Source of the DNA: Cryptomeria japonica
Lineage: Eukaryota > Streptophyta > Pinopsida > Cupressales > Cupressaceae
Reading direction: 5' to 3'
DNA: 64,000 nt
Assembly: GCF_030272615.1 (NCBI RefSeq)
Contig: NC_081409.1
Location: 655,884,468 to 655,948,467, forward strand
Each line of letters opens with the position of its first letter. Position 1 is the first letter of the stretch. The notes beneath the pieces were generated by a model, which was not told where the DNA came from, did not search any database, and was given only the letters and a program-made list of their open reading frames with translations. Positions 44,395 to 55,718 of the stretch are shown one piece after another. The translations under genes were made by a program, and so were the position numbers.

Positions 44395-45963
44395 TGATGG
44401 GATGGGGTATGGGATAAACTAGCCTAGTCTATGCTCTTGGATCCTTCCCTTGGATCACCTGGTGTTCTCTTCACACCCTAGGGTCTCTATGACTTCCCTT
44501 GCTTGAGGAATCCACCGACCTTGCCCAATCCACCCACCAATGAGTTGCAATGTTGCTCCTAAGGTCTCACCTATTCATGAGACTCAAAACCCCTTACTAT
44601 GGCTAATAAGGGCTTGGCTTGTTCCACACCTTCCAAGGTCCTAGAAAGGATATGTTAGGTCTCTAACAAGGTTTTTCCACCCATCCATGTGCCCCCAAGA
44701 GGTTTCAAGCTTTCAACCCCTTACCGATTTCACAATTTTGTGTTTTTGCCTACAAAATAGGGCTACAAGGATTTTGACCAATTAGGCCTCGTACCCGGTC
44801 CATTAGGGCTCCCTCTCACAAACAATGCACAAAAAACCCAAAATCCCAAAATGGACTACCATTCATTTGGCAAGGGCTCAAGGATTTCTTTGGTTTTGGG
44901 CCTCCAAGTGGTCGTACAGTGCCTAGGGCAAATTTTGGGGTTTTTAAGGGTTTTTAGGAGGGTTTTTAAGATCTGCCTGGGTCACAGTGAATGTTTTGTA
45001 TTTTAGCCACCATTTCTGGATGGGTGGAGGCTCCTCCTTCACACCAATGAAGCTTCACTCACCCCTCTACACCTCCCCCAAAGGGTGCACTCTCCTCTGA
45101 CCAACCTTGCTCTTCAAGACCTCTGCACATTAACCCTTCCTAGCTGGGCACTGTTTAGTCTCGCCTAAGATTGGGTCTTTTGATGGCCTCCCTGCATTTT
45201 CAAGGGCCCTGCTTGCATTGAACTATAGTACAAGGTCTGCACTCTCATTCCCCATGGTTTCATGGTGGTTCCACAATGGGGAATGGAGTTATGTAGCCAT
45301 TTACACAAACCAGTCCAAAACTGGATAGTAAGGAGCAAATTCACAAAATAATTACAAAAACACCTCCCTTACAAATAAAAACCTAATCTAAATGCTCAAA
45401 ATGAGAGTAAGTACACCATACAAGTCACTCCACAAAATTTTGCATGCAAATCAATCCATTAATGTTCTTTCTTTACTCCTTTTGTGCCAACTAGCAACAA
45501 ATTTACAGTCACAGTCAAGTCAGTTTGCTTGGGCCGTACAATGTCTGACATCCAACCCATTAACTTAGGGTTTGAAATTACTTATAATACCTTTGCCTCG
45601 GTCTATGTGCCCATATTAGGGTTGTCCATGCTACATTAAGGTTTTTGACCTCATGGTGGAAAAGTTGCTTGACAACTTTTGAGCAACTTTCCCAATGTTG
45701 CTTTTCTTGACTCCTAGACCCACATTGGGCCAACCTAAGGAAACTACCATGCTATGAAGGACCCCTAAACACCTCAAGGGCACACATACCCCCTATTTCC
45801 AAGAAATCCTTAATTTTGACTCATGACCCTAAGACCTCAACTAGGACCTTAACTATGACCAATGAGCACATGGCTCTTTATTTTATATACAAAGTCTTCA
45901 AAAGAAGCATAACACCAACAAAACTAAGAAGGAGGAAGAGCTTGGAAGGGTTCTCTTGCACCA
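44395..45963 (-). repeat. 5' LTR of element E
   Basis: 1569 bp, TG..CA. Relative to the 3' LTR it lacks 30 bp within the ACTTTT-rich hairpin (at about 45680) and carries scattered substitutions. Confidence 0.92.
45879..45892 (-). promoter_or_regulatory. TATA box of the E 5' LTR
   Basis: The minus-strand TTTGTATATAAAATAAAG matches the plant TATA consensus in the right strand and region of the 5' LTR. The same box is kept in the 3' LTR. Confidence 0.6.
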
Positions 45964-46800
45964 ATATGGGTTTCTAAGGTGCTTGTAGAAGCAATATGTT
46001 CCAAGGAACTACAAAAGAGAGCAATTTCAAAAGACACATGGGTTCCTAAGGCACTTGTAAAAGAAATGCATTCCAAGGAATTACAAAAGAAAGAAAAATT
46101 GAAAACCACATGTGGATTCCCAAGTGACTCCTCAAAGCACAACATCCTAAGAAAAAATCAAATTTGACATCCAAGATTTCTATCACTGCTTCCAAACCTC
46201 TACAACCTTTCAAATCCATTTTGGGTCCTCATGTTCCCAATCCATTGTCATTCCTCCATCAAAATCTCACAATCCAAAATACACTTTTCCTCCATCACTC
46301 CACCACCCATCAAGGTGTGTGTCAATGTTGATCTCACTAGCATTTCCATTCACTCATGCACTAGTCTTTCAATATCCCATATATTATCCAACACCTATTT
46401 TCCATCCTTCCATTCCTCTTATCCAATCCTTTGCATAAATCCTTACCCTAATTTCATTTGATTATCCTACCAACATATTTGAGCCTACCTTCATAGCCAT
46501 GGTCTATTGCAACACATATTTCAAGGATACCATCCAAAGAAGCAAGATTCTTGAGTCCTTCCATCTCCTATCATGCATCCATTATCTTCTAAAAAGTGAG
46601 AAAAGGAAAAGAAAAAAAATGAAAAAGAGAGAAAAAAAAAAGTGAAAAATAAAAAAAAATAGTAAAGAGAAAATAATTCATCCACTAGTGAAAAGTGGGA
46701 AAAAACCACCTCGGTGGTGCCTTGGGCAAGTACCATGATGAAAACCTGACAAACAAGCATCATGTGTAATCCATTATCTTCTTGCACTATTCACTAGGGG
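45964..46800 (+). pseudogene. Element D, 3' end of the ORF and conserved 3' block
   Basis: After element E the D sequence resumes with two related ~24-residue units (WVSKVLVEAICSKELQKRA and TWVPKALVKEMHSKELQKKE), then an ILGPHVP unit near 46210 in another frame and Ile/Ser/Pro-rich sequence to 46461. From about 46500 the block matching F (8570-8885 inverted) follows, including GATTCTTGAGTCC, an A/G-rich tract at 46595-46680 and GCAAGTACCATGATGAAAAC. The coding part is decayed. Confidence 0.55.
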
Positions 46801-48731
46801 CAATCTCCATCCATGCGATCTTATTCGCCACATCCTCTATTATCCCTCATCCTCCATTATCCCTCATTCACTCTGTATCCACACATATCCCTTTTCAACC
46901 TTTGATCTTAACAAGGTTAAGGATCTTTGCAAGCTTCGTCTGTCCTATCTATTGCACTTGATTCACACTCTTCAACTCCTCTCCATTATTTTGGTTGTTG
47001 CTTGCTTCCATCCTTCATTACCACCTTTGATCTTGCTTATCCTATATGCCTCTAATCCAAATCTATCCCTTGATCTTGATCAAAACTAAGGACAAAATGA
47101 AAAAAAATTAAAAAAAAAAAACTCTTGACATGTCCATTCCTTCAGAACATATGACTCATTACACTGTATCCTTGCTTTATATTTCTATATCTTGTCCCTT
47201 TGCTTGGATTGACATGTTATCCTATTGAGAGGTAGTCCTTGAAAATCACATAAGCTTCCTCCATCATTCACTTATCCATCCATGTCTCGTTTATTCATTC
47301 ATCCGCTCAAAACTACTTTTACCTTGCTAGACACTAGGGGCAAACATTACAAAATATTTAAAATCATAAAAAAGTCCTGAATTTTTTTTAAAAATCATAA
47401 AAATCGTAAAATGTCCTAAATAAATCCTAAAAAATCATAAAATGTCTTGAAAAAATCATAAAAACCATTAAATATCTGGAAAAAATCATAACAATCATAA
47501 AATTTCCTGAAAAAATCATAAAAACGTCATGAAAAAACCCTAAAGCTTACAACATTTAAAAATCGTAAAAACCGTCAAACTTCTCAACAAAATCTAAAAA
47601 CATTGTGAAGACACAAACACTTTGTACAAACATAATCAAAATATTAAATAGACATACCAACATCTTATCAACTTATCAAACCAAGAACCTTAACTGTGGA
47701 CAACAATCATTTTGGTATAACGCATAACGTCTATTTGTTTGATTATGTATTTTGATTATTTCTTATTCTATCTTTGGTGACATGCCTTTTAGCTTTTTTG
47801 GGATGTCTCTAACTAGAGATTTTGTCTCCAAGATGTCTTTGACTAGAAAGGTGAGGATGATGCATGTTCACCTATTTGCTGCTCGTGAATTGCTCCTTAG
47901 TAATAGGACAACTCATCTTAGGACATGATTGTCTAAGATCATCGAGGACGTTGGGTCTCATGTGAACTGGGGCATTCCTCGACTGTCTGATGTGTTTTCC
48001 TACATGCAATTCATTTGGGTCTAATCCATATCTAGATGAGTTTATCCTTTTGCCATAATAAACTCGATTATGATTTAAGCACTTTAAAAAGCACAAGAAT
48101 TCTCATCACTTTCATATCCTCTTTCTCATCATTCTTCTTTCTCATCACTTTTCTCTTTTCATCATCCCTTTCATCTATTTTTTTTCCAACATTTCTTTCA
48201 TTATCTTCTTCATTCTTCTCATTGCAACAAGACCAATCAAATGCTTTATCCAACTAATGCATGTCTTTTAATCTTTAATCGCTTTATCAAATCAACCAAC
48301 TTGCTTCTTGCAATCTCATGCCCCTGGATCAATCAATCAATCAATCCTAGGATCACCTTATCTTGCGTTAGCATCAATCCTTATCAACTTAATCCACTCA
48401 GTCAACTTAATCAACACACTCAACTTAACTAGCTTATCAACATCGCTATACTATTCATTTACATCAATTGTTCAGTTACGCCTCATCAACTATGCATTTC
48501 CATCAAATGTACATCTCAACTTAATCACTTGTGCAATATCAATCATCCAATCTCCTTTTCATAATCTATCAAGAGATCAATCTCCATCAATACGCTCGAT
48601 CAATCTCTCGAGGGGGCATAACCAATGAATCATCACCCTTACTAGGATATCTTTGGGGCATATATCAATTGATCATTTTTTTAAGATTTGAAACAATGTG
48701 ACAAACTGCATTGTCTCAAAAAGGGGCAAAA
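46801..48731 (+). other. Element D 3' untranslated region to the polypurine tract
   Basis: No gene. Contains an A-rich tandem array (47365-47590), T/C-rich sequence (48100-48230), a short (AATC)n run near 48332 and the CTCTCGAGGGGGCATA phrase near 48606 shared with F. It ends with the purine tract AAAAAGGGGCAAAA at 48718-48731, directly before the LTR. A long non-coding 3' region is typical of non-autonomous Gypsy derivatives. Confidence 0.55.
47365..47590. repeat. Degenerate tandem repeat, AAAATCATAAAA-based units
   Basis: Successive ~30-40-bp units of the form AAAATCATAAAA(A)(C/T)(C/A)(G/A)TAAAATGTCCTGAAA, with drift in each copy. Confidence 0.7.
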
Positions 48732-49560
48732 TGTAGACACATAAAAATTTCCATTAAAAAGTGTCCTCTTATCAAATCTCAATTTTTCTAATCATCATCA
48801 AGGTGGATCCATTATAATATTAATTCCTCATTTTTCCATTATACCATTCACTATATTAATATTCATATCCGTATTTCATTAATCTCCATTATCCATTCAT
48901 TCTCCATTATATTATTAATGTATTCATATCATTAATTCATTAAATCTATTAAATAATAATATATTTCATTATTTATCCATTCCATGTATTTAAAATAAAC
49001 AACAAGCACTCCTTACCACTTACCATTTTCCATTACCACTCATCTTCACTCAAGTTGCCACTCATTCTTCCTATACCACTAATCTCTTATTATCCCATAT
49101 TCATCCTGATGCATAATTTATCCTTGAAGACTTCTATCTAATCCAATTCATCTCTCATTTCAAATCATCTAGCGTTTAGCTCATCTTTTGCATTTTGCAT
49201 TCTTAATATCTCGCATTTCACTTTCTCTTTCAATCATCTTGCATTTTGAATCTTCATTTCCTCATAGCCTTTTGTATGTGCTTCTAAGAGCAATATTGTT
49301 ATGTAAAACACAAAATCTTGAGGAATAGAAGTGCAATGGAGTAGGTTTTTAATTGCATACATGTGTCTTTTAGATTAGATATCTATATTTGCATGTGTGC
49401 GATTTGCAGGAAGTCCTTTATGGATGTTGGAAGTTTTGGATCTTTGATTCGAACCCATTTCCTCCATCTCCATCTCACCCTTGATAAACAATTTCACTTA
49501 TGTGACTTTTCAAGTGGGGTGAAGGTGGACCATATACCTAGAGGAGAATTCTGCAAGTAG
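48732..49560 (+). repeat. 3' LTR of element D (right end uncertain)
   Basis: Begins TGTAGACACATAAAAATTTC immediately after the polypurine tract, like the F LTR (TGTAGACACC). The sequence is AT-rich with many CATT/CATTA words. No second copy was found at the 5' end of D, so the right limit is a guess. No coding sequence. Confidence 0.45.
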
Positions 49561-50430
49561 GAGAACATAATGCCATTGCAAGGCTACAAAATAAACACAT
49601 CCACAAGTTCCAAACTTGTCCCTACAATTCCTTATGTCCCCCAAGGCATACAAGCTAACAAACTCCCCTTATGACCCCCATTGCATAAACAAAATACTAT
49701 GCAGCAAGGGTCCTATAACCCCTTGTAAATCACTCTCTTCCAAAGAGAGCCTCTACACTCATAGGCTGTCAAACAACCCTTGACCCCAAAGCCACTCTAC
49801 CCTCCCAAGGGTGAGTTTGGCCTTGAAAATTCCCAAAACAAAACTCAAAAATCACAATAACAAAATAAAAGAACACATAGGGAAGAACTCAACATCTTCC
49901 TAACACACTAAGATATCAACAATGAAAACAAGTATAACAAACAATCTTTTCATATGTACAACAACATACAAGAGCTAGAAAAAAACAACCAACCTTAAAT
50001 CTGCCAAACGGGATGATGAATCTTGTAGAAGAGCTACCCAAATCCACTATCTTTTCCCCTCAAGACTTAGCCAAAATCTTCAAAAAAAAAACTTACAAAA
50101 ACTACTCAAGAATCTAAGTCTCCAAAATGGAGAGTGGGTGATCAAACTTCTCCCTCCCAAACTATCCCCTATGAAGACACTCCTCACTCTTTCCAACCCA
50201 CTTGGGAAGGGTGAAGGATGCTCATTGGTTGGTCTTCCCAACACCTTCCAAACTCTCTAGCCAAGGCACCTCAAAAAGGTAAAATGAATGGGGAAGAGCA
50301 ATGTCACTCATGAGGAGAGTTGTCTAACCTAGGAAGGCTCCTCTAAAGTTGAAATTCGGCCAACTTGGGAAGATAGTCATATCACGAACTATAAAGATAT
50401 GATCACCTAGATGGATGATAAGATGGGCTG
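49561..50430. other. Repeat-like DNA, no gene seen
   Basis: Runs of phrases such as CAAGGGTCCTATAACCCC, CCTCCCAAGGGTGAGTTTGG and CACATAGGGAAGAAC resemble Gypsy LTR style (compare the E LTR), but termini and partner are lacking. Confidence 0.35.
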
Positions 50431-50439
50431 CTTCAAAAA

Positions 50440-50524
50440 AAATTTACTAATAAGTTTGTCTCATTTAAATTGATTTAAAAAAATTAATTAATAAGTTTGT
50501 CTTATTTAAATTGATTTAAAAAAT
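50440..50524. repeat. Tandem duplication, two ~41-bp units
   Basis: Both units contain TAATAAGTTTGTC(T)(C/T)ATTTAAATTGATTTAAAA, at 50441-50480 and 50481-50521. Confidence 0.8.
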
Positions 50525-50775
50525 TACATCATTTCAATTGCACTTAAATCATTTAAAAAAAGCACAATTAAGACACACAACTACTTGTTCTTTCCCTTAG
50601 GGGAAAGAAGCCAGTAGCGGACATTGGAACAATAACCGTCATCTTTTTGTCAACCTTAGCCCCCGTTAGTAGACATAGTAGGAGCCAAAAAAAAATGGTA
50701 ATAGAAGGTCCATTAATAAATATCACACGTACCAATAGTAGATAATTTTTTAGCTTTTTTGACCATAATTAGCCC

Positions 50776-50841
50776 ATTACTGAGACATTTGTGCACCACT
50801 ACTGGGACATTTGTGCATAACTACTGGGTCATTTGTCCACT
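50776..50841. repeat. Three 22-bp tandem repeats upstream of the PPR gene
   Basis: Units of the form A(T/C)TACTGNGNCATTTGTNCA at 50776, 50798 and 50820, followed by a partial fourth copy. They lie about 590-650 bp before the PPR start codon. Confidence 0.8.
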
Positions 50842-51428
50842 ACTACTAGCTATTTTGAGTTATCTACTATTGGCGCACAAGTGATTATGTATTGGACCAA
50901 ACTTCGAAATGACCACTTTTTGACCTTTGGGAACATAACGAATTCCACAACGTGCATCTTTACTACCTACAAGCCAAAACAATAGCTTTAATCAGTTAAG
51001 TAGCATACCAAAAAAAAAAAAAAAGGTCAAAATCGAATGAACCGTTTAAAAACTTAAGATGCACGAAATTAGCTATGTCCAATACTAACTCCTTTCCCCT
51101 ATATATAATTTAACATATTATACTCTTATACCTACTAACTTTTGTTTTTCTAATTCAAATACACCTCGAAATGTAGGCTTTCGGATAAAATCCTCATATC
51201 TATAACTACTTAAAAAATAAACATTAACAAAGGCGGTCTCTTTCTTTAATTTGGGTAAAATTTAGTGGTGAGTAGGGTATTTTTGAATGCTTCCTAGTAT
51301 ACACTGCTTGTGGTTTTTGATCGGCTCTGTTCTTCCGGTTTTCATGACCGTTCAGCTGGAAGGAAGGGAGCAATATTTATTTTCGCCTACAAAATTATGC
51401 TTATAAATTACTGTTTCTCACAGTTTCA
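50842..51428 (+). promoter_or_regulatory. Upstream region of the PPR gene
   Basis: About 590 bp without open frames. A TATATATAATTTAACAT string lies at 51100-51116, about 315 bp before the start codon, and a weaker TTATAAATTA at 51402, too close to the ATG to act as a normal TATA box. A CT-rich patch (51232-51250) could be an initiator region. The transcription start cannot be fixed from sequence alone. Confidence 0.35.
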
Positions 51429-53435
51429 ATGGCCGCAAAATTTATGTGCAAGAGAAAACCCTTGAACAACTACATCAACCCATTTCACTCATATTCACTT
51501 AACATCAATAACCCTAACACCCTACATGCCCCGCAAATCAACAAAGCATCCCATTATTTTCACAGAGCAAAACGCATTGACAGGCTTCGGCTTTTACTTC
51601 ACTACAAACCTTGGACACCCTCATTACCAAAAGCTCTGGAGAGAATTGAACTTGACACCTTCGTTGTATCACAGGCCCTGCGCACTAGTAAACTATTGCC
51701 ACTCACAGCTCTAAGCTTCACCGAATGGTTGAAATCCAAGCCGGAGCTGTACAACAATCATTACACACACCACTCAATTATAAAAGTGCTCAGCGATGCT
51801 GGAAAGGTGGAACAAATGCAGAGCATGGTCGAAGAAATCAAATCTGGTAAGTACAAAAAGGTTTCTGTCAGTTTTATGGATTTATTGCACTGGAATGCCA
51901 GAGCTAAAAATTTTGAAGGGGTAGAAAATATTTGGATTGAAATGAAAAAGAAAATGAATGAAGAAGAAGAAAAAGAAGAACCTCTAAAACCCAATGCAGA
52001 GTTTTATAATATTTATATTGATATGATTGCAGAGAGGGGTAGGTATAGTGAAGTGGGTAGCCTTTTCTTGGAGATGATTGAGGCTGGTGTTCTTCCTAAT
52101 GCTAGGACATATACTGTCCTTATTAAGCACCTTCTGAAATTGGGTAAGTTGAATGAGGCATTTGAGGTGTTTAAGAGATTACCCACATTGAGGGTCAAAC
52201 ATACTGCCAAACAGTACACTTTATTGGTGGAAGAGTTCGCTAGAATGAATGATGTGGAGTCAATGAGATTGCTTGTTCGGGAGATGCAAAATGATGGGGT
52301 TTTGCCTAGTAGAGCATTGATTTCTGCTGTGAGGATTTTGAAGGATGCAGGGTTGGAGGAAGAGGCCGAGGAGATTGTGAGCTATCTTTTACCTGATGCT
52401 AATATTGAGGCTCTTGGAATATCACAAATGTTTGATCTTGATAGTGATGACAATGACAATGGTGATGTCGATGGTTATGGTGAAGATGACAGTGGAGATA
52501 ATTCAGGGGAACCTAGTCAGAATTTGAAACCCTGGTTGAATCCAAATGCCTTAGCAAGTGCCCTGAGTGATTGGAATGATGCAACAATTATTTCTCTTGA
52601 GAAGGCGAATCTTGTGTGGAATACTAGATTGGTGTGCAAGGTTTTGAGGGCATTTAAGAAAATTGATGTAGCTTTGGAGTTTTTCCATTGGGTTGCTTAC
52701 CAGCCAGGATTTGCACATGATATATATACAATCTCGAGAATGGCTGTGATGTTGGCACGTAAAGGGAAAGCTGAAGCAGTAGATCGCTTGCTTTTGAAGG
52801 CAAGGTCAGAAGAATTAAAGTTGTCAGTAAGCACAATGAGATTGATAATTGAGGCTTATGGTATATCAATGTATCCAGATGCAGCATTGAGAATTTTCAA
52901 AGAGATTAAATTATTTGGTTTGAAACCCAACAGATTGCTATATTCATCTCTGATTCATACTCTTGTGAAATGTAACCAGGGGTTAAAAGCTAAGGATATT
53001 CTTGAGGAAATGATACTTGCCAATATCTGCCCAGATATTCAGATATTTACCGTTCTAATGCAGGACTTTGGAAGGGCAGGTGATTTAAAAACAGTGCAGC
53101 TTCTTTTTCAATGGATCAACCAGAGTGGTGGTAAGCCAGATGCTCATTGCTATAGGATTCTTATCCACGCATACTGTGAGAATGAGAGAGCAGCTCTAAC
53201 ATTCAGGCTTTTTGAAGACATGAAAAGTACAAATATGAGGCTTGATGCTGAAACCAAAACCCTACTGGTGAATAGTCTCTGGACGCAGGGTAAGTTGAGA
53301 GAGGCAGCAGATGTAGAGGATGAATATGAGAAAGAGGGACTTAATTTACCTAAGGCCTTGCCTGGCAGTATATGGAAGGCGAGCGGTGGAGATCTAATGC
53401 TGATATATGATATTGTTTCCAGAAGCTTTTTATAA
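51429..53435 (+). CDS. P-class pentatricopeptide repeat protein, intronless (668 aa)
   Basis: The one clearly intact host gene. PPR proteins bind organellar RNA and act in processing, stability, splicing or translation in mitochondria or plastids. The N-terminus (MAAKFMCKRKPLNNYINPFH) is basic, Ser/Asn-rich and acid-poor, as in an organelle transit peptide. PPR helices are clear at about 187-222 (KPNAEFYNIYIDMIAERGRY), 223-257, 258-293, 428-465, 498-533, 534-568 and 569-604, with KPN.LLYSSLIHTL and KPDAHCYRILIHAYC typical of P motifs. Two features stand out: an acidic insert (336-362) and a conserved-looking stretch LVWNTRLVCKVLRAFKKIDV..FFHWVAYQPGF (395-428) that starts a second PPR block. 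No E, DYW or SMR domain follows. An in-frame TGA at 51345-51347 with no ATG between supports this start. The product is not matched to a named gene. Confidence 0.93.
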   Translation: MAAKFMCKRKPLNNYINPFHSYSLNINNPNTLHAPQINKASHYFHRAKRIDRLRLLLHYKPWTPSLPKALERIELDTFVVSQALRTSKLLPLTALSFTEWLKSKPELYNNHYTHHSIIKVLSDAGKVEQMQSMVEEIKSGKYKKVSVSFMDLLHWNARAKNFEGVENIWIEMKKKMNEEEEKEEPLKPNAEFYNIYIDMIAERGRYSEVGSLFLEMIEAGVLPNARTYTVLIKHLLKLGKLNEAFEVFKRLPTLRVKHTAKQYTLLVEEFARMNDVESMRLLVREMQNDGVLPSRALISAVRILKDAGLEEEAEEIVSYLLPDANIEALGISQMFDLDSDDNDNGDVDGYGEDDSGDNSGEPSQNLKPWLNPNALASALSDWNDATIISLEKANLVWNTRLVCKVLRAFKKIDVALEFFHWVAYQPGFAHDIYTISRMAVMLARKGKAEAVDRLLLKARSEELKLSVSTMRLIIEAYGISMYPDAALRIFKEIKLFGLKPNRLLYSSLIHTLVKCNQGLKAKDILEEMILANICPDIQIFTVLMQDFGRAGDLKTVQLLFQWINQSGGKPDAHCYRILIHAYCENERAALTFRLFEDMKSTNMRLDAETKTLLVNSLWTQGKLREAADVEDEYEKEGLNLPKALPGSIWKASGGDLMLIYDIVSRSFL

Positions 53436-54310
53436 GTTGAGCTTTGATTAGATGCTGATCTTTGGAAACCGCCATTCCTTACATCAGTCTATGGCTTTCC
53501 TTCTGCATCATGCAAGAGTAAATTTCTCTCCTTTTGAATCTACATGCCTTATTGTTTTCTCAACAGATCTCTATCATCTGTAGATTATGTAATCCTGTCA
53601 TAAATATATGTTTGTCTGATTAATCTCAGATCCTTATGCTATTTCACTTCAAATTATTCAAAATTGGTTAATGTAATTAAAAAAAATTGTAGGAGTGCTC
53701 CTGATATAGCTCGCTACCCTGCACCTCCACTCTCACTAAAGGAAAAATCCAAAGAGGGAATACGATGCTCTTTTTCTCTGGCAATTAAGTATGCGGTGAA
53801 TTGTAACACCAAATAATTTGCCAAATATGTTGGGAATTGATATTTATTTTTTGTGTTAAACTAAATCATTGTATGAGTAGTGGTCAATAACATTTTTGTG
53901 TACCTAGGACAATTTGGGGCTTCAGAAACACTCGTCTCTTTCTCTTGCAGATCATGATTTGTATTGAGCATATTATTAGTAATTATTTTGGGTTTTTTAA
54001 TTCATGCTGAAACCTAATGCTAACTTGGCAAACAAATGCTATGCTCCACATGTCTAGGACTAAGGTCTTTGTAGAAGGCTTAGGGTTACCTGTGGAATTT
54101 GTCAGTCTAGTTCAGGGAATATGCGTTAACACCTCAAGTGGGTTCTTTATGTATTATCAATTTAAGGGGTCTTAGCATGAATTCTCAAAAAAAAAATATA
54201 TGCCACGTCATGCCATTTCTGCAACTGATAAACTCTGTCAGCTGGGTTCCTCCCTTGTTGTGCAGTTTCCTAATTGTGGGTATTTTGTGTTAACTTTTTA
54301 CAATTTTTAA
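53436..54310 (+). other. 3' flank of the PPR gene
   Basis: No gene. Possible poly(A) signals of the plant type (CATAAATATATG near 53600) fit a 3' UTR of about 170-220 bp. Beyond that I see only AT-rich spacer. Confidence 0.4.
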
Positions 54311-54313
54311 AGG

Positions 54314-54526
54314 TTGCACAAAAATTTAACTTTTACAAATTTGAATATTGATATATACCTGAGACATGAATTAAAGCACTGCTATAGAGAAGCCAGTCAA
54401 TTGGCAGACTGGCTAGCAAATCAAGGCTGTGACAGGGATAAGGGTTCATGCGTTTTCTCTCATGAAGACCTTCTTCACTTCCAGGGATCCTTATCTATTC
54501 TTTGGAAGGATATTTGCTCTTTGTAA
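54314..54526 (+). pseudogene. RNase H-like fragment
   Basis: A 70-codon frame whose middle reads ELKHCYREASQLADWLANQG. This matches the end of plant RNase H-like domains (HVYREANQ.ADWLAN.G, the RVT_3 type found in LINE ORF2 and in stand-alone proteins), which includes the last catalytic Asp. The upstream domain parts are absent, so it is a short relic. Confidence 0.45.
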
Positions 54527-54949
54527 AATGTTTTTCATTTACTAATGTTTATTTTGCAGAGTCTCCAATTCCTAAGGACAACGTGCTTCACATCTAGGAC
54601 AGAAAATCTCTCTATCAATATTGAAGATCTAGCGGCCTCTCGATATGACTTGCACTATTAATAATGCAATTATTTCAAGATACCAGCCTGTGGCTCCTGA
54701 GATCTTGGTACAAGAATTAAGTGCAATCAATCATTTCAAATCACTTGGGCTCTGTGGCTTATCTGCAATGAGCACTTCAAAGTGTGAGGTGGCAATTTCA
54801 TATCATTGGTAAATTCACTGCAATGATATAGCAATCTGTGTGAAGCTTTTTATAACCGCCACTTCAACTTGCCATTGCCATTGCCATGTATTAAGTTGCC
54901 GTGTCTCCCTCTCTCTTCTTCTATGGTGACATCTGCAAATACAGCTGCA

Positions 54950-55718
54950 CTGGAATACAAGCCATACAACTACTGGGTAAGATTCCCAACACGAAAATGG
55001 GAATACCACACACATCAGGTCCTTACAACCACAACCACCTCTGCAAGATTTTCGTGCTTGACTGCAATCATGTTGAAGAAGCAATCCATCTGGTGACAGG
55101 TGAAAATATCCTTTTTGCAATCACTCCACACCTCTTGTTCCCTTCACAAATTCTATCAATTTTCATGTTTAATTGCCTAGATTTGCTGCAATGTATGGGC
55201 ATCTGGTGCATATAGCTGTTGAATTTGTGCATGTTGAGTTCATTACTAATCAGTATCTAGACGATGCCATTACGGGTTATGATTTCTTTAAGGGGATGGT
55301 AGATATTGGTGGCATCTTTCTTCAAATGGCCCTTATGGAAAGCCCAGCCCATGCATCAATCTACGATGCAATCAAACTGGCCTTTGACTTGCAGAATGAG
55401 AGCATTCTCGACCAGGCTCTGTTCACATATGGAGGACAATTGGGTAATGCAAAGGTCAAAAAAATCAAAGACATCTTTAAAGCAATAAATTTTCTGGTTC
55501 ATCATGTAAGGCATAAACCAATTCTATACCAGCCAAATCCTCTGCTGTCATTAAGTGTTCTGGGACACCAAATTCCAGCTCCTCAGCCTTGGTCCAAACC
55601 ATTTCAATCAACCCCTTGTCAGCAGGTGTTCACAGTAATCAATCTCCTGTACCAGCCACTCCAATGGTCATCTCTCCAGTCAAAGAAAAGGACAAGATTA
55701 ACCTGGTGTTGGTTTTGA
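54950..55718 (+). pseudogene. Unrecognised broken frame
   Basis: Overlapping frames have protein-like composition: LLGKIPNTKMGIPHTSGPY and CKIFVLDCNHVEEAIHLVTG (54985-55110), then MYGHLVHIAVEFVHVEFITN and ASIYDAIKLAFDLQNESILD (55191-55400), with a likely shift near 55560. Mixed composition and the absence of low complexity suggest a decayed gene fragment, but I do not recognise the family. Confidence 0.3.

Larger units (their letters stand above)
38102..45963 (-). mobile_element. Element E: Ty3/Gypsy chromovirus
   Basis: 7862 bp on the minus strand with LTRs of 1596 bp (38102-39697) and 1569 bp (44395-45963) and a perfect ATATG duplication. The order gag, protease, RT, RNase H, integrase, chromodomain defines a Ty3/Gypsy chromovirus. 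Gag to integrase lies in a single frame broken only by stop codons, with one shift before the chromodomain. The insertion lies in element D. Confidence 0.92.

Noticed and set aside
51099-51116. TATA box of the PPR gene
   Set aside because: TATATATAATTT is present but lies about 315 bp from the ATG in AT-rich DNA, so it is not distinctive enough to call as a promoter element on its own.
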